64,000 bases of DNA from Warburgia ugandensis (Eukaryota > Streptophyta > Magnoliopsida > Canellales > Canellaceae): the NCBI GenBank assembly GCA_035236585.1, contig CP141130.1:32003501-32067500 (forward strand), read 5' to 3'. Under the pieces are notes generated by a model. The model searched no databases. It saw nothing but the letters and a program-made list of their open reading frames with translations, and was not told the DNA's origin. Below, one piece after another: positions 23,401-35,110 of the stretch. Made by a program: the position numbers and the translations under genes. How positions within the stretch are numbered: the first letter of the stretch is position 1; each line of letters begins with the position of its first letter.

Positions 23401-24854
23401 GCCTCTTTTTTTAGTTTTTCTTTTTTCTTTTTACAAAATACAGTGGGACCAGTAATTAGTTTAGGCCCCACTTCAACCAGAGTTATTATATCATTAAAGG
23501 GCGCGGACCTAAAAACTTAAATTTCAATTTAGATGTCAACATCGATCGAAATTTTAGTATGAATTGTATTTTGTACTTACCAAAATTAATAAAAATTTAA
23601 AAGAAATTTCCTGAGCTTTGTAGTTTAACTCGTAAGAACAAGCTCAGAAAGAGAATAAAACAAGAGGAATGTTGATACACAGCCAATAGCAACCCAGCAA
23701 CGGCGAACCTCCTCTGCACACTATTAATCCAAGTCGTTCGATATCTTATTACCTAAAATTTATTTTAAAAAAAGTCATTAGCATCCAAAAAATAATGCTT
23801 AGATCTTATTAGATGCTGACGGTTAGAAGCTATACAGAAACAACACTTTGCATTCAACAAACTAGAGTGCAAGTTGTTGGAGGCTAATAACTTTTGCAAT
23901 ACCTAAACTTTTATTTTAAGAAGTATATCATTTTGCTTGGCTATGCAAGTGAATTTGAGTTGCTTAGGTGGTAGTGTTAAGTGTGTGAGAGACTTTGGTT
24001 TAAAGTTCAAAACATCATTTAGTTGGTTTTTTTTTTCTTTTCAAGATAAACCTAGAAAGGAATGGGTGTCTAGATTTGATAATTTAGAGTCTTCTCAACT
24101 ATAGATACACTAGATGTATTAGATGAGTGCTACTATATCTTAGGTATGGATGGATGGCATGCATTTGCCGTAATAGGATGTGGATTCAATTGTGAAGAGA
24201 GATGTAAAACATCATAAGATATAAGTGGCTATGATTGAATCATGATGGAACACCTAACAGCCAAGGGAGGAATCAGGAAATGAACATGATTGATTAGGAG
24301 GACATGCTCGACACCACCATGAGAAGGGGGTGGGACGCCCTATTTTTAATAGCTACCAAGTGGGAAACTTGGCAGCAATCAAGGGTGGTAGGCGTCCTAC
24401 TTTATGTAGGTTTTTAGTTAGTTTTAAAAAAAATTGATAAATGGAGAACTAGAAAAGAGTTTTGACAAGGACTTTAACTAGGAATATGTACTTTAAATGG
24501 GCTAGGAAACTAGAGTGGCGCTTAATTAGGAAGTGGTGCGATCTAAGGTTGAATGGAGTCCAAGTATAGAGTGAGAACATGAACTTCTAATTGGAGTAGG
24601 ATAAATAGTTGAGTTGGCAGCTCCAGCCAAAACCTTAGTCTATGAAATAAAAACATTTTGAATGTCTTTTACACTTAAAAACAAAAGCAAAACTATGGAA
24701 ATCATAAGAGAAATAAGAGACAAAAAAGTGGAGCCAATGGGAGAAGAAAGAAGGAGAAAACTGTAGAAGACAAAGAGGAAATGAGAAAGTGAGAAAGAGG
24801 TAAGGAGAAAGAAAGGAAGAAAAAGAGAAAAAGAAGAAAAGAAATACTGGGTAG

Positions 24855-25450
24855 CACTACTACACAGGATGCTTTTAAAGTCGGTATAAATAAGTCAGTT
24901 TTTAGACTACCAACTTCGTAAATATTTTCCAAGTAGGTTGGAAAAAAACGACTTTAAAATTCATACTTAAGAAGTCAATTGTAAAAACTGACTTCTTTAG
25001 TCTATCACAAAGCACTTTTTTTTTTTGCCAGAAAGGATTTTTAAAATTGTTTTTCAAAACCAACTTTAAAAGTCTCTTCTTTTGAAGCCTTTTTTCTAAA
25101 AGTGATTTTAAAAGTACACACTTTTAAAGCTGTTTTTTCAAAAATGACTTTAATAGACCATTCTTTTGAAGTTGTTTTTAAAAAATAACTTCAGAAAATG
25201 ACTTTAAAAATTCCTATTTTAGTTGGAATAACTTATTTTTTGCAAGTAAAGATTTTAAAATTTGGTTTTGATAAACAACTTTAATAGTAGAACTTTTAAA
25301 TTCATTTTTATGAAAGGACTTCAAAAGTGACCTGATTTTAAAGCTATTTCCTTAAAATAACTTTAAAAGTTCCAGTCCTTTTTTTTTTTGGAAACAAGTT
25401 GAAATGTGTATACTTTTCAAGTCGTTTTTTGAAACGACTTTAAAAGTACT
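24855..25450 (+). repeat. CACTA-2 terminal repeat and 5' subterminal repeats
   Basis: The terminal CACTACTACA is followed by many short, imperfect, both-orientation copies of a motif around ACTTTTAAAGTCGTT and AACGACTTTAAAAGT. These are the usual binding sites for element-encoded proteins in CACTA transposons. The bases before (GTAG) lack a visible partner, since the 3' end is missing. Confidence 0.85.
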
Positions 25451-25959
25451 ACTTTGTCATAAGAAATTTTACATCAACTATCGATTTGCATTTTTAGACT
25501 ATCTTCATGTATACACAAATTGAAACTCATGTAGGTTGATTTTGTTGTGGCTATCTTCAACCAAATTCCAATTGTGAATTGGAATTACACTTGTATATTT
25601 TGGGTCTATATCGATTTAAGTGTTGGTTAGTATCCCTTGTTTGTCTCATATATATGCATGTTTGAAATATTTTTGCATGCATGGTTATAGTTAGAAACTT
25701 CCCTCTTTACAATTAACTCTTCTTCTTTTTTAATGTATCTATCATATTTTGCTTCTTTCTTCATTCTTAATTGGAAAATTTCACATTCTATATGCATGTA
25801 ATTTAGTTTCTACAAACACTTATAATTCTTGTATATTTTTTGGTAAAATGCCTAACCAAGTTTACTATAATCTTTTCATGTCTATCAAGCCTTCGCACAC
25901 ATATTAGCTTCAATTTGTTTAAAAATGGACAAATATGCTTAGATAACTACAATAAGAAC

Positions 25960-26150
25960 ATCAAAAAAAGAATATGACGAGGGAACAGAAAAGTTCATAG
26001 AGTTCGCACTCAGGACAAGTTGTGATCATAATTGTATGTGTTATCCATACTCGAAATATGAAAACTTGAAGAAATTAATTGTAAGGGTGTTGAGAGAACA
26101 CGTGTGCTTCAATGAAATCAATGAAACCTATCACTCATGAATTTGGCATG
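25960..26150 (+). pseudogene. Transposase-associated domain (Transpos_assoc) remnant, CACTA-2
   Basis: Plus-strand translation gives EFALRTSCDHNCMCYPYSKY, then REHVCFNEINETYHS-stop-IWHGE. This corresponds to the zinc-binding N-terminal domain of plant CACTA transposases, which typically reads FIxFA...CPCxxC...HLxxxGFxxxYxxWxxHGE. The cysteine pair is partly kept (C-x-C). A stop replaces the usual tryptophan before IWHGE. Confidence 0.75.
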
Positions 26151-26313
26151 GAGAAAAACTTCTGCATGGACCCTTGACAAGGCTGAGAAGATATGAAGAT
26201 ACTACATGAAGTATTATAGACAGTATAGCTGCACCGATGTTTCAAGGTGTAGACAATGACTTCTAGACAACCCTGAACAATTTCATACTACATTAGATGA
26301 ACTTGATGAGCTG

Positions 26314-26610
26314 TTGTACCCCGAGTATAAAGATTCTACCAAGTTGTTTGCAGTGGTAGAACTTTGCAAAGTGAAATCGAGATTTAGTTTTTCAGATCAA
26401 GGTTTTACAAAAGTCTTGAAAGTAGTGGGTAAGATGCTATTGAAGGATAATAAATTGGCAAGGTCCACATTCGAGGCAAAGAAAATCCTGGCAGCACTAG
26501 GGTTGAAGTATGAGAAGATACATCATATCCTAATGATTGCATCTTGTACAGGCAGGAGCATAAGAATAAAACTACATGCCCAACTTGTGGACAATCATGA
26601 TGGAAGTTAA
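26314..26610 (+). pseudogene. TNP2 transposase N-terminal region, CACTA-2
   Basis: A 98-codon frame contains LYPEYKDSTKLFAVVELCKVK (from the residues just before it), FTKVLKVVGKMLLKDNKLAR and FEAKKILAALGLKYEKIH. These match the TNP2 family order of LYPGCxxxSKLxxxVxLxxxK, FxxLLxLLxxxLPxGNxLPxS and YEAKKIxxxLGLxYxKIH. The ATG at 26314 is internal to the domain; homology begins about 100 bases earlier in another frame. The usual cysteine-rich stretch after it (NDCILYW...CPxCGxSRWK) is reached only after further frame changes near 26530-26600. Confidence 0.85.
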
Positions 26611-26719
26611 AGAAGAATTTAACTAAGATGGTTATAAATGTTCCTACAAAGGTCCTATGGTAATTTTTCCTAGTCCAAGTTCAAAAGAATGTTCTGTATT
26701 ATACAAAAAGTGAAGAAAT

Positions 26720-27340
26720 TAGTATGGCATGCTGAGGACAGAGTAGTTGATAGCTTTTTATGCCATCCAATAGATCCCAGCATGGAAGCTTATTGACTTC
26801 ATGTGGCCTAATTCCTATAAAGAACCTAGAAACCTACAACTTGCATTATCTAGAGATGAGATTAATGCACATGTTCTATGAGCCATAAGTATAGTTGTTG
26901 GCCCACTATATTGGTTTGTTTCAACCTCCCACCATTTCTATGCATGAAGAAGAAGTTCATGATGTTAACTATATTAATATCAGGCTTGAAGTAGTCAGGG
27001 AATGACATTAACGTGTACTTGGCTCCCTTGATCGATGATCTTGAGATATTATGGGACATAGGTGTTGAAGCTTATGACGCATACAGGAAAGCGTCGCACA
27101 CCTTATATAAGTGACTTCCTTGCATACGGTACTTTGTCTAGATTCATCATGAAGGATACAATGCTTGTCCTATTTGTAGTGACCAAACATGTGCCATATG
27201 GCTTAAACATGGTAGAAAAATGACATTTCTTGGCCACAGACGATGGTTATGTAGAGACCATCTACACCATTATAAGAAGGGAGAATTTAATGGTAGTGTA
27301 AAGATAAGGACACCTCCAAAGATGTTGATAGGATGACAAG
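26720..27340 (+). pseudogene. TNP2 transposase core, CACTA-2
   Basis: Translation across frames gives KYSCWPTILVCFNLPPFLCM, then KKKFMMLTILISGLK, then GNDINVYLAPLIDDLEILWD and GVEAYDAYRK, then HHEGYNACPICSDQ and HGRKMTFLGHRRWL. This is the conserved centre of plant TNP2 transposases (NLPPWMCMKxxFMMLxLLIxGPKxPGNDIDVYLxPLIDDLxxLW, then CPxC and MGHRRxL). Frame breaks fall near 26890, 27110 and 27150. It is clearly better preserved than the CACTA-1 copy and is the best reference in the window for the family. Confidence 0.88.
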
Positions 27341-27477
27341 TATTAGAATAGGCTAAAAACATTAGTGTTTTATGGGGAAAGAAGAAATCAAGTAAACATG
27401 CATGTGAAAGAAACTATAGAAGTTGTTGGAAGAAGAACTCAATATTGTTTCATCTTGCGCACTAAAATCCACTACAG

Positions 27478-27887
27478 CTATGCTATGTGCTTGAGATCAT
27501 GCACATTGAGAAGAATGTGTGGGAAAGTTTAGCCAGTACCTTGCTTGACATTCTAAAAAAAAACAGAGGATGTACTTACAACTCAAATGGATCTTATGAA
27601 GATGGGTTTGAAGAGAATGTTGCATCTATGAGCTAGAGGCAATGAGGAACATACTTGCCTAAAGCAAATTATACGCTCGATAGAGACAAGAGAAGAATAT
27701 TGTGTAAAACCTAAGAGCTCAAAGTCCTAGACAACTACTCTTCAAACTTTAAAAATATTGCATCCATGGAAGAGCTGAAAGTGTTAGGGATGAAGTCCTA
27801 TGATTGTCATGCATTGATGCAAGAACTCTTAATTGTAGCAATATGTTCGGTGTTGCTGGACAAAGTTAGAATATCTACCACAAGAAA
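27478..27887 (+). pseudogene. DUF4218 domain part 1, CACTA-2 (before solo LTR B)
   Basis: Translation shows CYVLEIMHIEKNVWESLAST and LLDI, then MEELKVLGMKSYDCHALMQE (27766-27825) and VAICSVLLDKVRISTT. CACTA-1 has the same residues at 12563-12160. The domain is cut at 27887 by insertion of LTR B and resumes after 32732. Confidence 0.82.
27883..27887. other. Target site duplication of LTR B, left copy (AGAAA)
   Basis: AGAAA precedes the LTR start TGTGATGACC and recurs at 32728-32732 right after the end TTATTACA. A perfect 5 bp duplication is diagnostic of integrase-mediated insertion. Confidence 0.85.
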
Positions 27888-28314
27888 TGTGATGACCTGG
27901 GTTTTTGTAACACATTTTGTAATACATTTTCAAAGGCAAGGCCCTTAATAGTAAAAAAATTTTGCTTAACAAAGCAGTGAAAATTCTTTTCTTTAGAACT
28001 TGTTTCGAAAAAACCAAGTCATCACTTCATACATAACATAAGTAGAAATCTTGTACAAGATAAAATTTCATTGAAGGAATATATTTTTATTAAATTTCAA
28101 AATCCATCAAGTGGTTCACAGTACAGCCCAAATCCATTACAATTCTTGTCCAAATTACATAATCTAAAACTCAAAGCTCACCATACAATGAAACTCTCAT
28201 TACAATACAATACTCTCAAACAAAACAAAATACATGTCTTCAAGGGGTATACCCTGATGATTATTCTCTTCAAGTCTTCTACGGTTTTGAGCTCCTAACT
28301 CTCCTTTTCTATAT

Positions 28315-28354
28315 CTGAGATATTGTAAACATTGAAACATTTACAATATCTCAG
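28315..28354 (-). other. Conserved LTR stem-loop (B copy)
   Basis: CTGAGATATTGTAAA (28315-28329) pairs perfectly, 15 of 15, with TTTACAATATCTCAG (28340-28354); the loop is 10 bases. The next bases, AGCAAGCTATGCTT, equal those beside the C stem-loop apart from their distance. It lies about 430 bp from the LTR 3' end. Confidence 0.85.
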
Positions 28355-31300
28355 CAAGCTATGCTTAGTAGGGGATTCAAGAAGCATAATAATTGACAGT
28401 ATAATTCTAATACTTCATAATCCAATTATCTATAAACATACTCATATATCTAACTCTTTACTTTGTAATATGTGTACATCCTTATACATACATACTATAC
28501 ATGGATAAATCTGTTAAATTTATAAAAGTAGTCAAATATCGTTCCTAACTAAGCTGATCAATTCTCCCCACTATGAGAAATTAGTATTTCAGCTAGTCCT
28601 ACACTGAAAATTTCCCTTCTTGGAACATACTGGTAATATATAATTACTTGGCATTTCATCATGCCAAAACATAAGGCATTTCACTATGCCTATCTCATAT
28701 GCATCATAGTGCAAAATAATCAAAGGACTACCATGCTGCAGTCTGATTTGTACTAGTGCGCTCAGATAATTGCCCTGTTCACCACTGATACCACGGTGGA
28801 AAATATTGTGTCACTGCTTATATGGGGAGACAAGATTTTTACAGTGGTAGCCTTCCCATAATTGCCCCACCTGACTTTTAGCCTCTCATAGGGCAAGGCA
28901 TCATCAAATCATCAAATTTTGGGAAGTGGGTGGCCAAACCTTCATAACTCCCCTAGTATAGCATCCCCCAGGCTTATGCTTGTTTAAAACAAAACCACAA
29001 GCCTCCATGCTTGTATGTAAAATAGGTTTCATACATATCAGACAATCTGTCTATTTACTTAGGGCTGGAATATCTTATAGTTCCATATTCACTTAGAATA
29101 TAGTCCTCAATTCTAACTTAACCATTTCATATGTGTTTGGTTGGATCATAAGGGTTTCAGGCGATTTAATACAAGTATTAACATTACACTTGTCAACATA
29201 AGGTCATGGGATCAACATGTACATCCCATGTAGATGCATTCATCAAATCCTCTTATCTTCAAGTAATGATCCATCTCTCCAGATCTTCCATGATCCTGAC
29301 TGATGTATGTAATCTATAAATCCATACAGATTGTCAATATATATACAATCTGAATAATCCTATTGATCAATAGATCTAATGGTTAGAATGATCTTCTAAT
29401 CTTTTAGATCTAAGTATTTTCTATTCTAAGTCTTTAGGTATCCATCTCTTTGATCTTGATCTTTCGTAGATCTTTTGATCAACAATCTATTCTTGTTGAT
29501 AAAGATCAAGGGCCTAGATCTTCTATCATCTATTTCTTCTTTTATCTAAGTTTAGTTATTTGATCATCCCTAAGGAGGATGATCCTAGTTCTTTTCCTCG
29601 AATCATATTTGATCAATGGTTTGGATTATCTAATCTAATGATCTAGATTTGATCTATAGCATATATAGTAATAAACATGCATACTAAGTACAATACAATG
29701 TTATTATTCTTATTGTTCTTGATCATTCAAGATCCAAAGGATCTTGTTTGATCATCCTTATTTTATTTACAATTTTTATTAGGGTTAGATAATTTACTAA
29801 CTTTTTATGCTCTCATTATTATTATTCAACCAGTTAATGTTTTATTGGTTGAAGATAACTTATTTTAGCCTAAGTCTAGACTGCTCCTCTTATTTCCAAT
29901 TGGCTAAGGCTTACTAGCTGAATGGGTGAACACAAAGTGGTTACTTCAATCCTCATGAAAGGAGGCGTTTAGACCTCACAAATGTCAACGGAAGGTAGGG
30001 GAAGAGCGAGGCTCTATTAGAAAATCCCCTTAACCACCATGTTTAACATTCACTAAAGTGACCTTAACTCAACCTTTCATAAGGTTCCTATGATCATGTT
30101 CACCCTAAGTACTCTTTCTCATTGATTTTAATTAAGTCCATGAACATTTAAAATGTCATTCATGGGGTTTATTATTCTCCTAGTTTGGGCCAAGGATTTG
30201 ATAATCCTTATATTGTCCTACTAACTGTAGCCCTTACTAATGTTAAGTCCAAGTCATTCACTCATCTTAATTGTCCATGAATCTGTATTTCATTAGATTT
30301 CATTTTTGGTGATTTATGAATATTGAGACATAACCACTAATTAAACAATTATATCTTCTAACTTAAACACAATTAAGATGCTTATACTATACTTTGAAAA
30401 TTCAAATAATCATACACTTTAAATCATAAGAGAATTGTACATCTATATAATTCTAAGGGCATTCATACTCTAATATACTAACATAGATCCTAAGTTGTAA
30501 AATACATGAAAATTTACTACTAATCTAATGGAATCATGCTTAAACTTGAAATTTAAACTAACATGGCCATAAGATAATTAAATCTATCAACTTAATATAA
30601 CAATCTAATAACACATAGAACATAGCATGCTAAAATTTAAGAACTATCATGCTTTATAACATGAATCACATTTACAATACTATTATCAAATAAAAGACAA
30701 TGAAACTAATTAGATTAAGATTATTAGAAACCTTTACTTATGATCCAACCATTAGATCTTAGATCTTTTCATTTTAAATCAAGGTTTTAATTAATTTTAG
30801 GCCTTTTACTCCATTAAGGTCTAACATCATATTCCTTTGTTTTTGGTCATATTCAATCCACGATTTCAATGGATTCCATCATAATATCATTCATTCAATC
30901 CATCCCAAGGGTCTGATCATACTTGATCTTATTGATCAAGTGGGTCCCTTTGTATTTTTAGGCTTTTTCTACCATAAAGGGTAAATCCCTCAATTTATCT
31001 TAGATCTGTCCAAATCAATCATGGATATCACTTACTTTCAACATTATATCATTAGTAATTTAGATCCCCAAGATCTGATCATCTCAGATCTTGAAGATAA
31101 TGAAAATTAGAAACTTAATTCTTGAAAGTAGAAAGTTTTTAGGATGTTTTTATCAATATTATCGTTTCAGAAGAAATAAATGTTATATGCATTCCATAGC
31201 TTCTTTCCAATCTCAATTTGGAGTTCAGATGACTCCACAATTGAACTGTGAAGTTCACAGTCATTCCTGGGTCCATATTTGATCTGGGCCCAATGGAATG

Positions 31301-32154
31301 GACGGCTCAGATTTGATTAGGCAGCACGATCATTGTGCACCCGTCATCAGGATGCATTGATAACGCGCTACCCTGGTGACCGACGATATCGCGCGGTTGT
31401 CTCGTCGGGATGACGTCGCACATGGCACGCGCCAAGGGAAACGCTCCCGCAGGGCTAGTTTCCGTGTCGTGTTTCACTCCGCATGCCAGGTTCCAACTTG
31501 ATTTGGGAGATCGAACAGTCCGTTTGGATTGTCCAATCAATCCCTTTAAAATTAAGGGCTTAAAACTCAATAAAAATTCTTGAAATTTCTACCGTAGGGT
31601 TTTAGGGCCCTTCTGGATCAATTGAATGGCTCAGATTTTCCATTTGAGTCCTTTATCATCCAGAATTGAAGGGTTCTAGTCCTTACTTTATTTTTATAAA
31701 TTTTAACCTAAAACTAATTACAAAAAAGTAAAAATTACATAAAACAACAAGAAATAATTATAAGAAGTGGTTCCACCTACCTGATTGGAGAAACATGTAG
31801 TTTTGAAGCCCAATTTAGAATAAATACCCTTTGATGATAAGATAGCCTAATAGTCCCTTATTTTGTATTTTCCCGTTGATTTCACTGTTGGATCTTCAAA
31901 TTGATTTGGGGGTTTTATAGATAAGGTATTTAGGATGGTATGGAGGATGAGATTTGTGAGATTCAACTTGGAACAGAGTGCTTAATTGAATTTAGGTCTC
32001 TTGTTCCAATTAGAGAGAGGAGAGAGCAAGTGCAAGAAGGGAGATTTTTGGGAGTTTTGGAATTTTGGAAAGGAGTCTAGATCTGGTTTTTTAAAGTAAG
32101 CAAGATAATTTCATGGGAAATTTAATGAACATTTTTGCAGGATTTTTGGAGGGG

Positions 32155-32162
32155 TATTTATA
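32155..32162 (-). promoter_or_regulatory. TATA box candidate of LTR B
   Basis: The minus strand reads CACCTATAAATACCCCTCC, with a consensus plant TATA box TATAAATA. It lies about 570 bp inside the LTR start, upstream of the GC-rich segment, a plausible U3 promoter position. The element C LTRs have TTTAAA in a comparable context (51053-51058 and 43864-43869). Confidence 0.6.
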
Positions 32163-32387
32163 GGTGTTTTGCATTTTTCATAATTACATGTAATAATTAT
32201 GTTTTAATTCTTTTAAATATTAAATTAACATTGGATCCTCTACTACCACCTCCTTCTCCACTAGTAGATAACAGTGTTTTGACCACTCATTACATATTTT
32301 CTAGGCGTTGGATTCGTTTGTGGGCCTCACGGGGTGTGAAAAGATCATTTTGCCCTTTTATGGAGAAAAATCCATTTTATTCCTCTA

Positions 32388-32592
32388 AACTCGGAATCTA
32401 GCATACTTAGTGGTGTTGGAATTGTATTTTTGAGTACATTATAAATATTAAGGTCTTAGTTTTTGGATATGGGTAAAATTACCATTTTACCCTTTTATTC
32501 ATAAAATAGAGAAAATTAGGAATTTTTCATTTTAACTCGAAATTGAACGTACTTAGTGTCATTTCGATCAATTTTTTTGAGTACATTCATAA
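32388..32592 (-). other. Shared U3 block of LTR B, two diverged copies
   Basis: Copies at 32388-32445 and 32534-32592 share, on the plus strand, AACTCG, then TACTTAGTG, then TTTTTGAGTACATT with constant spacing. Versions of the same block are in elements A and C. Only B has it twice. Confidence 0.7.
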
Positions 32593-32727
32593 TTTAGAAG
32601 TTTTAAATAAATTTTTAATCTCTATAAAAAGAGAATTTCCAATAACCTAATATTCTAACTCAAAATTTCTAAAAACTCAAACTTTATTGATTTTCTCAAT
32701 CAATTTACAAAAATTGGGGTTATTACA

Positions 32728-32732
32728 AGAAA
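32728..32732. other. Target site duplication of LTR B, right copy (AGAAA)
   Basis: This copy directly follows TTATTACA and is identical to 27883-27887. Confidence 0.85.
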
Positions 32733-33000
32733 TCCAAGAACATCTAATGACAACCATATGTGAGCTTGAGACAATCTTCTTACCATTTTTCTTTAACATC
32801 ATGGTACACTTAACAGTGCACCTCATTGATGAGGTCAGACTCTATGGCTTAATTTACCCATTTGAGAGGCATATGAAAATTTAAAAGGGTATATACAAAA
32901 TTACAACAACCTAGAGGGGTGTATAGTTGAGTGTTATATTATAGAGGGCAATGGATTTTTGTATAGAGCATTTAACAGGAGAGCGATAGGAATCTTAAGA
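32733..33000 (+). pseudogene. DUF4218 domain part 2, CACTA-2 (after solo LTR B)
   Basis: The frame reads TICELETIFLPFFFNIMVHL and TVHLIDEVRLYGLIYPFERH followed by MKI, then a frame shift. This matches the DUF4218 consensus ELExIFPPSFFDIMVHLxVHLxxExxLxGPxxxRWMYPFERYM. It continues directly from the part ending at 27887, once LTR B and one copy of AGAAA are left out of the comparison, which confirms the insertion. Confidence 0.85.
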
Positions 33001-33539
33001 AAGAAATAATTAGTTGCATTTTATGATCCCAAGTTTGGCGAACCTCTATTGAGTGGTTGTGTATCGACTGTTAACTATAAACAATAGGACCAAGTTTGCT
33101 CTAGTTGTATATTAAGTAAGTTGATCATGCACTTTGTAAAAATTAATAATTAATGGTTATATTATTATTATTTATTTCTCCATTGCTTTGTGTGTGTGTG
33201 TGTGTGTAGTGAGCACATGGATGTCCTCAAAGCAAAGAATCCAAGTTATACTAACAAAAGTGGCTACAATTTGAGCACTATCACTCTTAATAAATTGCAT
33301 TCTCTCTCTATCTCTTTGTGTATAATCTTACTTACAACAATCATATCCTCTTAATATGTGCATACACATGTTCAAGATTATCAAGAAGTACTAGGCAAAT
33401 GATATATCTGAATCCTTGGGCTAGATGGTGATGGGACCATGACCAAAAGTAATAAAATATGCTAGATATTACATCAATGGTTGTAGATTTTACACAAAAG
33501 ACATGATAATTCAAGATTGCAATATAATAGTAGGGTTAA

Positions 33540-33795
33540 CTTAGTTTTTAGTACTACATTCCTTTTTAGTTCAAAGGATAACATGCCAATAGTGTGAATG
33601 ATACTTATTACGGGGTTTTAAGAGAAATATGGGCCTTGGATTATACTTATAGAACTATGGTTGAATTTAAGGCAATGGGGTGGAATATAACAAATATATC
33701 ATCAAAATTGATGCCCTTAGATTGACATTGGTTGACATCAATAATATCAGTTATAAAAATGATCAGTTTATTTTGGCATCCCAAGCAAAATAGGT
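33540..33795 (+). pseudogene. DUF4216 domain remnant, CACTA-2
   Basis: Plus-strand sequence aligns with CACTA-1 10936-11187. It keeps GLDYTYRTMV-like residues near 33640 and, on another frame, NDQFILASQAK at about 33755-33792. At least one frame shift separates the two parts, and the frame ends in TAG after ASQAK, as in CACTA-1. Confidence 0.7.
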
Positions 33796-34239
33796 ATTTT
33801 ATAGGCAAGATGGACATGATAAAAGATGATCAACTATTTTATCATCCTAAGAGAGGGATTTTTATAATAAAGATGACCTCAGTGATACTACAATAGATTA
33901 CCCTTGTATTATCAAAATAATTCCATCAATTAAAGTGCTTAGTGAGAATGAGAATTATGTGTATGATAATGTGACGAGGGGCTTGTGTTGAAAACAATAT
34001 ATGAGGAGCTATATGAATTGTATTAGATTAGCTCTTTTATCATGTGCTATATGGATTGTATTAGTTAGATATACGTGATATTTCATATATATATATATAA
34101 TAAAATAATGATAATTGAGGAGTTATTTGAAAAGGAACTTCTTTTGCATATTCTTGTATTTATTATGTACAAAATGCGTAATTCAACACCAATTTGTACG
34201 AAACATTATTTGGTGCCACCTTAATTAGTGAATTTAAAG

Positions 34240-34400
34240 TCAGGAAAAAATGAGTTTAAGAATGACTTTTAAAGTCATTTTCTAAATACGACTTCAAAAG
34301 TCCATACTTCTAAAGTCATTTTTTGGAAATAACTTCAAAAGTGGTATTTTTAAAGTCGTTTTTTGAAAATGAATCCAAAAGTCCATTTCCCTCTATAAAA
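34240..34400 (+). repeat. CACTA-2 3' subterminal repeats
   Basis: Several AACGACTTT/AAAGTCATT motifs in both orientations. The sequence that follows to about 35110 aligns with CACTA-1 14880-14020 on the minus strand, including a short frame starting near 34323 that is probably chance. Confidence 0.75.
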
Positions 34401-35110
34401 GGGCTTAAGTCATCTCATTTGTCTTATATCCCTTGTTCATATGTTCTTCATCTTATGGTGGCATGGTGGTTTTTGTGTCTCTCTATCCTATTCCCCTTCT
34501 TTCTTTTCGTTTTGGATATTTCGATTGTTTGTGACATGAAACAATATGGTAAGGCAACTAAAAACCTCTTGTTATCATGCATGACTTTCTTGTTACTAAC
34601 TCTTCAGTTACATTTTGTTGATGAAATGAGTTTTGTCACTGTAGATGATGGGGTTAAGAAGTGTGTTAGATTATCATGATTTCATCAAAAACCATACGAT
34701 CAAATAATAATTACTTCTCTCTCTAATCCTCACTCTTGGAGAAAAATAGAGCCTTATGCTTTGTGGTTCTCATCCAAATTTAGGGTTTATTAAAGAGAAA
34801 TGGTTCTCTTTAATTGGCCGAGGAAGTCGCAGCTTGAGGCTTTACCATCTCTCTCCCCATTAAAAAGTAATGTGAGCTCAATATTAATAGGCTAGATCTT
34901 GATGAAATAGTTTCAGATTAGTTGTTTGATCATGATCTTGTATTGATAATATCTAATCATATGTAAACATCTAATATATGTAATAAAAGGACAATAAATG
35001 AGGGGTTATTTAAAAAATACTTCGATTTTCTTGTTCTTGTTCTTTTGTGTGTGTGTGTCTGCAGAATGTGTGAATCAATGCTAAATTTTATGAGAAATTA
35101 GTGTCATTGT

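Larger units (their letters stand above)
17641..24854. other. Intergenic stretch without recognisable genes
   Basis: No coding frame or element family could be recognised. Contents: a G-box CACGTG at 18031-18036 next to a (GA)n tract, a palindrome CACGCATGCGTG at 17985-17996, several microsatellites, a 58 bp tandem duplication at 19444, a 14 bp inverted repeat at 21793-21806 and 21839-21852, AT-rich low-complexity DNA around 22560-22930, and a GC-richer island at about 23000-23400. A purine-rich tract (24690-24850) directly precedes CACTA-2. Phrases such as AATCCAAACCGTTCATCTA resemble common plant intergenic repeats, but no family can be named. Confidence 0.6.
27888..32727 (-). mobile_element. 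Solo LTR B, gypsy type, 4.84 kb, inside CACTA-2
   Basis: Plus-strand ends are TGTGATGACC and GGTTATTACA. The segment interrupts a DUF4218 coding trace, is bounded by AGAAA on both sides, and has no internal primer site, purine tract or gag/pol trace. It is therefore read as a solo LTR left by recombination between the two LTRs of a full element. Orientation is minus: like A and C, the TGTAATAACCCC-type start is on the right, and a TATA box (32155-32162), a shared block (32388-32445 and 32534-32592) and a stem-loop (28315-28354) follow in that order. A GC-rich segment lies at 31310-31510. Length is at the high end for plant LTRs. Confidence 0.85.
24855..35110 (+). mobile_element. CACTA-2 (En/Spm-type DNA transposon), plus strand, split by solo LTR B
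   Basis: It starts CACTACTACACAGG at 24855 and matches the CACTA-1 end for about 80 bp. 5' subterminal repeats fill 24870-25450. Coding traces follow in order: transposase-associated domain (25960-26150), TNP2 N-terminal part (26220-26610), TNP2 core (26720-27340), DUF4218 part 1 (27478-27887). The solo LTR B (27888-32727) interrupts here, and DUF4218 resumes at 32733, then DUF4216 (33540-33795). 3' subterminal repeats lie at 34240-34400, and homology to CACTA-1 continues to about 35110. No terminal GTAGTG was seen there, so the 3' end is truncated or diverged. Confidence 0.87.

Noticed and set aside
31307-31570. 87-codon minus-strand frame in the GC-rich part of LTR B
   Set aside because: Open by base composition; located in an LTR and without recognisable motifs.
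34323-34679. 118-codon plus-strand frame in the CACTA-2 3' region
   Set aside because: No domain resemblance; it begins inside subterminal repeats, and the homologous part of CACTA-1 is not open in the same frame.
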